Source of the DNA: Plasmopara viticola
Lineage: Eukaryota; Oomycota; Peronosporomycetes; Peronosporales; Peronosporaceae
Assembly (NCBI GenBank): GCA_001695595.3
Contig: MBPM02000017.1
Span: 868,001-932,000, forward strand
Reading direction: 5' to 3'
DNA length: 64,000 nt
The translations under genes were made by a program, and so were the position numbers. The first letter of the stretch is position 1. Every line of letters starts with the position of its first letter. This document shows, in pieces, positions 44,125-56,063 of the stretch. The notes under the pieces are model-generated. The model saw only the letters and a list, made by a program, of their open reading frames with translations. It had not been told where the DNA came from and did no database searches.

Positions 44125-47070
44125 CTCCCCCTCAACTTGACAGTCCACAAGTCCGCATGCGTCACGAAGCTCCACAAAGCGCGGCGTCGGAATGGCCTTC
44201 GTTAACATATCCGCTAGCTGAGACTCCGATGGTACGTACTCCACCTTGATGGTGCCCTTCTCGACGTAGTCACGGACGAAGTGAGCTCGGAGGTCGATGT
44301 GCTTGGCGCGTGGGGTGTATCAGCGCCGACTGGTTGTCCATGTAGATCGTCGACGCACTCGACACGTTTACACCCATCTCTGTGAGGAGGAAACGCAGCC
44401 ACAGTACTTCTTGAGCGGTAAGTGCGAGAGCCATGTACTCGGCTTCAGCAGTTGATAATGCGACGGTCGCTTGACGCTTGCTCTTGTAGATGACCGGACC
44501 GTCAGCCATCTTCACCATCACACCAGACGTCGAGCGTCGCGTCTCCTTATCACCACCCCAGTTCGCGTCGCAGTATGTCACGATATTCTTGCCCTTTGCC
44601 GTGTAGTGGATGCCGATCGAAAGAGTGGCCTTGAGGTAGCGAAGTACACGTAGCGCAGCATTCCAATGCATCTCACGCGGCGTATCGAGGTACTGAGAGA
44701 GTATCGACAGCACGTAGCCAATGTCGGGACGTGTGGCATTGGCAACGTACAGCATTGATCCGATTAGTTCGCGGTACTTATTTTTGTCTGTGCATACACC
44801 GTGCTTGTCGGATGGGCTGAGATCTTGACCAATTACCATTGGGTTGCGGACACCATGAGCAGATACTTGACCAAAACGCTCGAGCAACTTGGTTATAAAC
44901 TGAGATTGCTTCACCACCATTTCACCACGTTTCCGATCGTGAAGTACTTCCATCCCGAGAACGAAACGAGCATCACCGAGTGATTTGACCGTGAAGTGCG
45001 ACGCGAGACCAGTACACACGGATCGCGCTTGTTCCTCTGTTTTGCAGCCAACAAGTAGATCGTCTACGTAGAGCACCACTAAAACCGCGGCCGCTGGGTC
45101 ACTGTCATCTCGTCGAACGAAGAGACAAGGATCAGCTCGACACTGTTTGAAACCTAGACGCTTGAACACGTCGCGGATGGTACGGTGCCACACAGCTGCA
45201 GCTTGCTTGAGTCCATAGAGGCTGCGGCGGAGTCTGCAAACCAATTCCGGCGCCACATTCACTCCTTCAGGGGGATTCATAAACACTGTTTCGTCAAGCT
45301 TTCCATTTAGAAATGCGGTCTCAATGTCAAACTGGCGAATCATGAGGCGTCGAGAGCAGCACAATGCGAGAAAGACCCGATCGTGTTCATGCTTGCCACT
45401 GGTGAGTATGTGTGGGTATAGTCTATGCCGCGAGTCTGGAGGAAACCTCGAGCGACTAGACGTGCCTTGTATCGCTTAACCGCTCCATTCTCGTCGTACT
45501 TCTTCGCGAATACCCATTTGCATCCGATCACCTTGTTTCCTTGAGGTCGTCGCACCATGTCCCACGTGTGGCTCCGCACATGCGACCGAATCTCAGCACG
45601 AATAGCTTCCTTCCATTGTGGAGCGTCAGGGGCCGCCATTGCTTCAGCGTATGATGTAGGCAGCTCAGACACCGCCAACGCAATTTCGTACTCATCCAGG
45701 CGTGGTCGCTTGCTTTCTGGTTCTGGCTCATCGTCATTTTCAGCGCCATCAAGATGCAAAGGCATATCTCCATCAGTCAGTAGACGCGGTTGTTCATACG
45801 TGATCGATCGAGGGCGAATGGAACCACCACTGAACACTATGCGATTCTCTGATGCATCGAAGCCGACGCCAACACCTTCACCATGAGGGATTATTGCTGA
45901 CGGTGCGCACGGATCACATCCGGCAGCACGGACGAGGTCAAGGCTCGGGTTGAGATGCTGGACGATGGCGGGGCGATCGATCGACCGACTTAGATGTTGT
46001 GAGTGCGGGACGATATCGCAATCAGGACGCTGGGCGAGCTGCATCTGCTGATCTTCGGTAGCAGTGGAAGGACTGATGCGCTGGACAACTTGCATCTGGC
46101 TGTTACTCCCCCTGTCCAAAGCATCAGTAGGAACGGGTGAGATTTGAGCATCGGTAGGGGGCACTTCTTCCATTTCAACGTCGGCGGCATCGTCGACATC
46201 CGCAGTTGCATCATGGTCGTTCTCATTCACTGGTCGCGGTGGCGGAATATAACTCACGGAATCGTGATCATTGATGCTAACCACCCAAGGAAAGCAACTT
46301 GAGTCATCACTGACGGCTTGGAACGTGTCTGGTGGTCGCTCATTCAGATGCACCGATCGCGAAATCACGATGCGCTCGTCGTCGTAATCCCACACACGAT
46401 ACGCTTTCGAACCATCAGCGTATCCAAGGAAGAGGCAACGGTGAGCTCGAGGATCAAGTTTGCCTACGTTTGGCTTGTCAACATGTACGTAGCCACGAGC
46501 ACCAAATACACGAAGGTCTTCGAGTGACTGGCGCTTTCCGGTTAATACTTCGAGGGGGCTCTGATCCGGTCGCGCAGTATTCGGGATACGGTTGACGATG
46601 TAAGCTGCAGTCCGAAACGCTTCAGCCCACCACACACGGTCCACTCGCATGTAGTGTAGCATCGACCGGGCCATGTCAGCTAGTGTCCGGTTCATACGCT
46701 CAGCGGTCCCATTTTGCTGGGGGCTGTATGGCGCACTCGTCTGGTGAATGATCCCTTTGGACGCACAGAACTTGCCAAAGCGCTTGCTCACATATTCACC
46801 ACCGTTGTCACTACGAACACACATCACCTTGCAGCCGTGTTGCACCTTAACCTGAGTGCAGAATGCCTTGAAGCAATCGAACACTTCAGACTTCTGCTTG
46901 ATGAAGTTGACGAACACTTCTCGGCTGAAGTCGTCCACGAAGACCACGATGTATACCGCACCACCCTTGGACTTCGGTTTTATTGGCCCCATCACATCCG
47001 TGTGCACAATCTCGAATGGGCGACCTGTCTTTATCTCGCTACCCGATTGGTGCGCGTACGAGCTTGTGGT
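44110..47070 (-). pseudogene. Copia copy 18: integrase to RNase H, minus strand, two frame breaks
   Basis: Covers from residue ~455 (KMTTSSYAH, after the second CxxC) to the stop at 44110-44112. The integrase D,D35E core, linker, RT YVDD and RNase H are recognisable. Breaks: a missing G near 45379 in RT, and near 44322 a 22-bp deletion with two new bases that removes part of the RNase H SAISMATNH segment. The 5' side is joined to a plus-strand LTR end through a shared CATTTT (47071-47076). Confidence 0.9.
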
Positions 47071-47101
47071 CATTTTGCACTGCGACAATCACATTGTTAT
47101 A
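47071..47101 (+). repeat. Partial Copia LTR, last 31 bp
   Basis: CATTTTGCACTGCG...GTTATA, the 3' end of the LTR, directly followed by an intact PBS at 47102-47113. The upstream promoter part is missing, so copy 19 has no full 5' LTR. Confidence 0.88.
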
Positions 47102-47105
47102 GGTT

Positions 47106-50100
47106 ATGAGCCCAATAACGAACCCGAACGAGATCCTCAGCGACGACAACTACTTCCTGTGGGAGTTTAACGCCCGCATGGCATTGGCCAGGAAGGACCT
47201 CCTCGACCATCTCGAGGTGAAGCCAGAAGACGCAGTGAACGCCCCCGCCCAATGGAAAGCCGCCGATGTGAAGGCGCTGGCTGTGGTGTCGAAGCTGTTG
47301 AGTCCAACGTACCAGATGATGGTGAGAGAAGCCAATTCTGCATGGGAAGCATGGCAAATTCTGCGTGCATTTTTCATGAAGCAGAGTCTGCACAACCGTG
47401 TGCAGCTGCGCAAGCAACTCCACGAGTTCGCGATGGCCAGTGGTGGGAGTCTCATGGAGCATCTGGTGCAGTTCGATGAATTGTGTGCGAAGTTGGCTGC
47501 GGTTGGTGACGCTCTGCCTAAAGAGGAGAAGCTGGTGATCCTCCTTGGTAGTGTGCCAAGTGAGTACGACGCGATGGTGCGGCTCATCGAAGCGCGCGAC
47601 CGTGTGACACTTCTGGATGCGAAAGAGATGCTCCGACGCGAATATGAGATGATTCAGAAACGCGAGGTGAAGGAGCAAGCATTCAAGGCGACGGTGAGTG
47701 ATATTGGTGGAAGGTTCCAGAATGGGCGTGGAGGCCGACGTGGACGAAATGCCAAGGACACGGACGCAAAGGGCATAATGGTGGTGACAAGAAGGAGTTC
47801 AAGGGCCGATGCTATGAATGCCACGAAGCTGGCCACAAGAAACAAGATTGCCCGAGGCTGAAGGGCAATGCCGGTGGTTCGGAGTTCGCGTTCTCCGCTA
47901 TGACCGCTGGTGGTGAGCGATCGTCCACCTGGCTCCTTGATAGTGGAGCCAGCTCGCATATGACTACGGATCGGAATGATTTTTCGGAATACCGCCCGCT
48001 TACAGAACCAATCGAGATCATGGTGGCAAATGGCCAGCGAGTTGCCGCCATAGGTATGGGTACCGTGCGAGTTAACTTTACCGGAGGCGTGCGGGTGAAG
48101 TTGACGGATGTTCTCCACGTTCAGAAATTGGACCGAAAGCTACTGTCGGTTCCTGCACTCATGTCCAAGAATCTCGCTGTGCAATTCGACAAGACCGGTG
48201 CCTCCATTTTGCAGAATGGCCGTGTTGTTGTTCGAGTCCCTCGGATTGGGAAACTGTACGCGTGTGAACTAAAGTACAGAACGGAAGGCAACGCGTATAC
48301 GGCATTTGATGGTGAGTCAAGTGATAAAGCCTACGAAGTCATTCACGCGCGCCTGGGGCACGTCTCCGATACCAAGCTAAAGCTAGTTGCTAGCGCGTGC
48401 GATGGTATCCCCCTATGGCTTTGTCTCAATCGGATGGTGGTGTCTGCGGTGGCTGTGCGCAAGGAAAAATGACCACAAGCTCGTACGCGCACCAATCGGG
48501 TAGCGAGATAAAGACAGGTCGCCCATTCGAGATTGTGCACACGGATGTGATGGGGCCAATAAAACCGAAGTCCAAGGGTGGTGCGGTATACATCGTGGTC
48601 TTCGTGGACGACTTCAGCCGAGAAGTGTTCGTCAACTTCATCAAGCAGAAGTCTGAAGTGTTCGATTGCTTCAAGGCATTCTGCACTCAGGTTAAGGTGC
48701 AACACGGCTGCAAGGTGATGTGTGTTCGTAGTGACAACGGTGGTGAATATGTGAGCAAGCGCTTCGGCAAGTTCTGTGCGTCCAAAGGGATCATTCACCA
48801 GACGAGTGCGCCATACAGCCCCCAGCAAAATGGGACCGCTGAGCGTATGAACCGGACACTAGCTGACATGGCCCGGTCGATGCTACACTACATGCGAGTG
48901 GACCGTGTGTGGTGGGCTGAAGCGTTTCGGACTGCAGCTTACATCGTCAACCGTATCCCGAATACTGCGCGACCGGATCAGAGCCCCCTCGAAGTATTAA
49001 CCGGAAAGCGCCAGTCACTCGAAGACCTTCGTGTATTTGGTGCTCGTGGCTACGTACATGTTGACAAGCCAAACGTAGGCAAACTTGATCCTCGAGCTCA
49101 CCGTTGCCTCTTCCTTGGATACGCTGATGGTTCGAAAGCGTATCGTGTGTGGGATTACGACGACGAGCGCATCGTGATTTCGCGATCGGTGCATCTGAAT
49201 GAGCGACCACCAGACACGTTCCAAGCCGTCAGTGATGACTCAAGTTGCTTTCCTTGGGTGGTTAGCATCAATGATCACGATTCCGTGAGTTATATTCCGC
49301 CACCGCGACCAGTGAATGAGAACGACCATGATGCAACTGCGGATGTCGACGATGCCGCCGACGTTGAAATGGAAGAAGTGCCCCCTACCGATGCTCAAAT
49401 CTCACCCGTTCCTACTGATGCTTTGGACAGGGGGAGTAACAGCCAGATGCAAGTTGTCCAGCGCATCAGTCCTGCCACTGCTACCGAAGATCAGCAGATG
49501 CAGCTCGCCCAGCGTCCTGATTGCGATATCGTCCCGCACTCACAACATCCAAGTCGGTCGATCGATCGCCCCGCCATCGTCCAGCATCTCAACCCGAGCC
49601 TTGACCTCGTCCGTGCTGCCGGATGTGATCCGTGCGCACCGTCAGCAATAATCCCTCATGGTGAAGGTGTTGGCGTCGGCGTCCATGCATCAGAGAATCG
49701 CATGGTGTTCAGTGGTGGTTCCATTCGCCCTCGATCGATCACGTATGAACAACCGCGTCTACTGACTGATGGAGATATGCCTTTGCATCTTGGTGGCGCT
49801 GAAAATGACGATGAGCCAGAACCAGAAAGCAAGCGACCACGCCTGGATGAGTACGAAATTGCGTTGGCGGTGTCTGAGCTGCCTACATCATACGCTGAAG
49901 CAATGGCGGCCCCTGACGCTCCACAATGGAAGGAAGCTATTCGTGCTGAGATTCGGTCGCATGTGCGGAGCCACACGTGGGACATGGTGCGACGACCTCA
50001 AGGAAACAAGGTGATCGGATGCAAATGGGTATTCGCGAAGAAGTACGACGAGAATGGAGCGGTTAAGCGATACAAGGCACGTCTAGTCGCTCGAGGTTTC

Positions 50101-51380
50101 CTCGCATTGTGCTGCTCTCGACGCCTCATGATTCGCCAGTTTGACATTGAGACCGCATTTCTAAATGGAAAGCTTGACGAAACAGTGTTTATGAATCCCC
50201 CTGAAGGAGTGAATGTGGCGCCGGAATTGGTTTGCAGACTCCGCCGCAGCCTCTATGGACTCAAGCAAGCTGCAGCTGTGTGGCACCGTACCATCCGCGA
50301 CGTGTTCAAGCGTCTAGGTTTCAAACAGTGTCGAGCTGATCCTTGTCTCTTCGTTCGACGAGATGACAGTGACCCAGCGGCCGCGGTTTTTGTGGTGCTC
50401 TACGTAGACGATCTACTTGTTGGCTGCAAAACAGAGGAACAAGCGCGATCCGTGTGTACTGGTCTCGCGTCGCACTTCACGGTCAAATCACTCGGTGATG
50501 CTCGTTTCGTTCTCGGGATGGAAGTACTTCACGATCGGAAACGTGGTGAAATGGTGGTGAAGCAATCTCAGTTTATAACCAAGTTGCTCGAGCGTTTTGG
50601 TCAAGTATCTGCTCATGGTGTCCGCAACCCAATGGTAATTGGTCAAGATCTCAGCCCATCCGACAAGCACGGTGTATGCACAGACAAAAATAAGTACCGC
50701 GAACTAATCGGATCAATGCTGTACGTTGCCAATGCCACACGTCCCGACATTGGCTACGTGCTGTCGATACTCTCTCAGTACCTCGATACGCCGCGTGAGA
50801 TGCATTGGAATGCTGCGCTACGTGTACTTCGCTACCTCAAGGCCACTCTTTCGATCGGCATCCACTACACGGCAAAGGGCAAGAATATCGTGACATACTG
50901 CGACGCGAACTGGGGTGGTGATAAGGAGACGCGACGCTCGACGTCTGGTGTGATGGTGAAGATGGCTGACGGTCCGGTCATCTACAAGTGCAGCGTCAAG
51001 CGACCGTCGCATTATCAACTGCTGAAGCCGAGTACATGGCTCTCGCACTTACCGCTCAAGAAGTACTGTGGCTGCGTTTCCTCCTCACAGAGATGGGTGT
51101 AAACGTGTCGAGTGCGTCGACGATCTACATGGACAACCAGTCGGCGATTAGTATGGCAACTAACCACGGATACACCCCACGCGCCAAGCACATCGACCTC
51201 CGAGCTCACTTCGTCCGTGACTACGTCGAGAAGGGCACCATCAAGGTGGAGTACGTACCATCGGAGTCTCAGCTAGCGGATATGTTAACGAAGGCCATTC
51301 CGACGCCGCGCTTTGTGGAGCTTCGTGACGCATGCGGACTTGTGGACTGTCAAGTTGAGGGGGAGTGTAACGGCCTCTAA
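47106..51380 (+). pseudogene. Copia gag-pol copy 19, full domain set, three frameshifts and a 72-bp deletion
   Basis: Starts at the PBS ATG. Breaks: a missing G near 47756 (basic region before the zinc knuckle), a C run of five instead of six at 48409-48413, a 72-bp in-frame deletion at 50101-50103 removing 24 RT residues (same endpoints as in copy 3), and a missing G near 50993 in RNase H. Stop at 51378-51380. Linker variants GVHASENRMVF and HPSRS also match copy 3, so the two share a deleted ancestor. Confidence 0.92.
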
Positions 51381-51544
51381 TTGGGTGTCCCACAGTATGT
51401 GCCAACTTGACATATAAGAGAAATAGTCACATTCTAGAATATCGAGACAGAAGAACACGTGGCTACAAGTGAGTAGAGCCTATAGTTTGCTTTATTCCTA
51501 TGAATTTACTTTCCATTTTGCACTGCGACAATCACATTGTTATA
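51366..51544 (+). repeat. Copia LTR between copies 19 and 20, 179 bp
   Basis: Complete; one base shorter than the reference (GAGTAGAGCC for GAGTAAGAGCC). Followed by an intact PBS at 51545-51556. Confidence 0.92.
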
Positions 51545-51548
51545 GGTT

Positions 51549-54500
51549 ATGAGCCCAATAACGAACCCGAACGAGATCCTCAGCGACGACAACTACTTCC
51601 TGTGGGAGTTTAACGCCCGCATGGCATTGGCCAGGAAGGACCTCCTCGACCATCTCGAGGTGAAGCCAGAAGACGCAGTGAACGCCCCCGCCCAATGGAA
51701 AGCCGCCGATGTGAAGGCGCTGGCTGTGGTGTCGAAGCTGTTGAGTCCAACGTACCAGATGATGGTGAGGGAAGCCAATTCTGCATGGGAAGCATGGCAA
51801 ATTCTGCGTGCATTTTTCATGAAGCAGAGTCTGCACAACCGTGTGCAGCTGCGCAAGCAACTCCACGAGTTCGCGATGGCCAGTGGTGGGAGTCTCATGG
51901 AGCATCTGGTGCAGTTCGATGAATTGTGTGCGAAGTTGGCTGCGGTTGGTGACGCTCTGCCTGAAGAGGAGAAGCTGGTGATCCTCCTTGGTAGTGTGCC
52001 AAGTGAGTACGACGCGATGGTGCGGCTCATCGAAGTGCGCGACCGTGTGACACTTCTGGATGCGAAAGAGATGCTCCGACGCGAATATGAGATGATTCAG
52101 AAACGCGAGGTGAAGGAGCAAGCATTCAAGGCGACGGTGAGTGATAATGGTGGAAGGTTCCAGAATGGGCGTGGAGGCCGACGTGGACGAAATGCCAAGA
52201 GACACGGACGCAAAGGGCATAATGGTGGTGACAAGAAGGAGTTCAAGGGCCGATGCTATGAATGCCACGAAGCTGGCCACAAGAAACAAGATTGCCCGAG
52301 GCTGAAGGGCAATGCCGGTGGTTCGGAGTTCGCGTTCTCCGCTATGACCGCTGGTGGTGAGCGATCGTCCACCTGGCTCCTTGATAGTGGAGCCAGCTCG
52401 CATATGACTACGGATCGGAATGATTTTTCGGAATACCGCCCGCTTACAGAACCAATCGAGATCATGGTGGCAAATGGCCAGCGAGTTGCCGCCATAGGTA
52501 TGGGTACCGTGCGAGTTAACTTTACCGGAGGCGTGCGGGTGAAGTTGACGGATGTTCTCCACGTTCAGAAATTGGACCGAAAGCTACTGTCGGTTCCTGC
52601 ACTCATGTCCAAGAATCTCGCTGTGCAATTCGACAAGACCGGTGCCTCCATTCGCTGAATGGCCGTGTTATTGTTCGAGTCCCTCGGATTGGGAAACTGT
52701 ACGCGTGTGAACTAAAGTACAGAACGGAAGGCAACGCGTATACGGCATTTGATGGTGAGTCAAGTGATAAAGCCTACGAAGTCATTCACGCGCGCCTGGG
52801 GCACGTCTCCGATACCAAGCTAAAGTAATTGCTCGCGCGTGCGATGGTGTCCCCCCTATGGCTTTGTTCAATCGGATGGTGGTGTTTGCGTGGCTGTGCG
52901 CAAGGAAAAATGACCACGAGCTCGTACGCGCACCAATCGGGTAGCGAGATAAAGACAGGTCGCCCATTCGAGATTGTGCACACGGATGTGATGGGGCCAA
53001 TAAAACCGAAGTCCAAGGGTGGTGCGGTATACATCGTGGTCTTCGTGGACGACTTCAGCCGAGTAGTGTTCGTCAACTTCATCAAGCAGAAGTCTCAAGT
53101 GTTCGATTGCTTCAAGGCATTCTGCACTCAGGTTAAGGTGCAACACGGCTGCAAGGTGATGTGTGTTCGTAGTGACAACGGTGGTGAATATGTGAGCAAG
53201 CGCTTCGGCAAGTTCTGTGCGTCCAAAGGGATCATTCACCAGACGAGTGCGCCATACAGCCCCCAGCAAAATGGGACCGCTGAGCGTATGAACCGGACAC
53301 TAGCTGACATGGCCCGGTCGATGCTACACTACATGCGAGTGGACCGTGTGTGGTGGGCTGAAGCGTTTCGGACTGCAGCTTACATCGTCAACCGTATCCC
53401 GAATACTGCGCGACCGGATCAGAGCCCCCTCGAAGTATTAACCGGAAAGCGCCAGTCACTCGAAGACCTTCGTGTATTTGGTGCTCGTGGCTACGTACAT
53501 GTTGACAAGCCAAACGTAGGCAAACTTGATCCTCGAGCTCACCGTTGCCTCTTCCTTGGATACGCTGATGGTTCGAAAGCGTATCGTGTGTGGGATTACG
53601 ACGACGAGCGCATCGTGATTTCGCGATCGGTGCATCTGAATGAGCGACCACCAGACACGTTCCAAGCCGTCAGTGATGACTCAAGTTGCTTTCCTTGGGT
53701 GGTTAGCATCAATGATCACGATTCCGTGAGTTATATTCCGCCACCGCGACCAGTGAATGAGAACGACCATGATGCAACTGCGGATGTCGACGATGCCGCC
53801 GACGTTGAAATGGAAGAAGTGCCCCCTACCGATGCTCAAATCTCACCCGTTCCTACTGATGCTTTGGACAGGGGGAGTAACAGCCAGATGCAAGTTGTCC
53901 AGCGCATCAGTCCTTCCACTGCTACCGAAGATCAGCAGATGCAGCTCGCCCAGCGTCCTGATTGCGATATCGTCCCGCACTCACAACATCTAAGTCGGTC
54001 GATCGATCGCCCCGCCATCGTCCAGCATCTCAACCCGAGCCTTGACCTCGTCCGTGCTGCCGGATGTGATCCGTGCGCACCGTCAGCAATAATCCCTCAT
54101 GGTGAAGGTGTTGGCGTCGGCTTCGATGCATCAGAGAATCGCATAGTGTTCAGTGGTGGTTCCATTCGCCCTCGATCGATCACGTATGAACAACCGCGTC
54201 TACTGACTGATGGAGATATGCCTTTGCATCTTGGTGGCGCTGAAAATGACGATGAGCCAGAACCAGAAAGCAAGCGACCACGCCTGGATGAGTACGAAAT
54301 TGCGTTGGCGGTGTCTGAGCTGCCTACATCATACGCTGAAGCAATGGCGGCCCCTGACGCTCCACAATGGAAGGAAGCTATACGTGCTGAGATTCGGTCG
54401 CATGTGCGGAGCCACACGTGGGACATGGTGCGACGACCTCAAGGAAACAAGGTGATCGGATGCAAATGGGTATTCGCGAAGAAGTACGACGAGAATGGAG

Positions 54501-55894
54501 CGGTTAAGCGATACAAGGCACGTCTAGTCGCTCGAGGTTTCCTCCAGACTCGCGGCATAGACTATACCCACACATACTCACCAGTGGCAAGCATGAACAC
54601 GATCCGGGTCTTTCTCGCATTGTGCTGCTCTCGACGCCTCATGATTCGCCAGTTTGACATTGAGACCGCATTTCTAAATGGAAAGCTTGACGAAACAGTG
54701 TTTATGAATCCCCCTGAAGGAGTGAATGTGGCGCCGGAATTGGTTTGCAGACTCCGCCGCAGCCTCTATGGACTCAAGCAAGCTGCAGCTGTGTGGCACC
54801 GTACCATCCGCGACGTGTTCAAGCGTCTCGGTTTCAAACAGTGTCGAGCTGATCCTTGTCTCTTCGTTCGACGAGATGACAGTGACCCAGCGGCCGCGGT
54901 TTTTGTGGTGCTCTACGTAGACGATCTACTTGTTGGCTGCAAAACAGAGGAACAAGCGCGATCCGTGTGTACTGGTCTCGCGTCGCACTTCACGGTCAAA
55001 TCACTCGGTGATGCTCGTTTCGTTCTCGGGATGGAAGTACTTCACGATCGGAAACGTGGTGAAATGGTGGTGAAGCAATCTCAGTTTATAACCAAGTTGC
55101 TCGAGCGTTTTGGTCAAGTATCTGCTCATGGTGTCCGCAACCCAATGGTAATTGGTCAAGATCTCAGCCCATCCGACAAGCACGGTGTATGCACAGACAA
55201 AAATAAGTACCGCGAACTAATCGGATCAATGCTGTACGTTGCCAATGCCACACGTCCCGACATTGGCTACGTGCTGTCGATACTCTCTCAGTACCTCGAT
55301 ACGCCGCGTGAGATGCATTGGAATGCTGCGCTACGTGTACTTCGCTACCTCAAGGCCACTCTTTCGATCGGCATCCACTACACGGCAAAGGGCAAGAATA
55401 TCGTGACATACTGCGACGCGAACTGGGGTGGTGATAAGGAGACGCGACGCTCGACGTCTGGTGTGATGGTGAAGATGGCTGACGGTCCGGTCATCTACAA
55501 GAGCAAGCGTCAAGCGACCGTCGCATTATCAACTGCTGAAGCCGAGTACATGGCTCTCGCACTTACCGCTCAAGAAGTACTGTGGCTGCGTTTCCTCCTC
55601 ACAGAGATGGGTGTAAACGTGTCGAGTGCGTCGACGATCTACATGGACAACCAGTCGGCGATTAGTATGGCAACTAACCACGGATACACCCCACGCGCCA
55701 AGCACATCGACCTCCGAGCTCACTTCGTCCGTGACTACGTCGAGAAGGGCACCATCAAGGTGGAGTACGTACCATCGGAGTCTCAGCTAGCGGATATGTT
55801 AACGAAGGCCATTCCGACGCCGCGCTTTGTGGAGCTTCGTGACGCATGCGGACTTGTGGACTGTCAAGTTGAGGGGGAGTGTAACGGCCTCTAA
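51549..55894 (+). pseudogene. Copia gag-pol copy 20, full domain set, four clustered single-base deletions
   Basis: Starts at the PBS ATG; Gag and protease are open to about 52651. Four one-base losses then fall within 240 bp: near 52652, 52826, 52867 and 52889, between protease and integrase. After that the frame is open through integrase, linker, RT and RNase H to 55894. The rest of the copy is near-identical to the intact copy, so the cluster is either a local assembly error patch or real damage. Carries the SLNG/LFQSDG subfamily signature only in this damaged interval. Confidence 0.92.
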
Positions 55895-56059
55895 TTGGGT
55901 GTCCCACAGTATGTGCCAACTTGACATATAAGAGAAATAGTCACATTCTAGAATATCGAGACAGAAGAACACGTGGCTACAAGTGAGTAAGAGCCTATAG
56001 TTTGCTTTATTCCTATGAATTTACTTTCCATTTTGCACTGCGACAATCACATTGTTATA
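55880..56059 (+). repeat. Copia LTR between copies 20 and 21, 180 bp
   Basis: Complete and near-identical to the reference LTR. Followed by an intact PBS at 56060-56071. Confidence 0.93.
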
Positions 56060-56063
56060 GGTT

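Larger units (their letters stand above)
43938..44169. repeat. Near-perfect palindrome, ~115-bp arms, centred at 44053
   Basis: Left arm 43938-44052 reads pol C-terminus, polypurine tract and 70 bp of LTR in plus orientation. Right arm 44054-44169 is the reverse complement of the same. Only a few mismatches plus a 2-nt indel separate them, and the spacer is a single base. The centre corresponds to the natural LTR palindrome ATTCTAGAAT. Confidence 0.9.
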
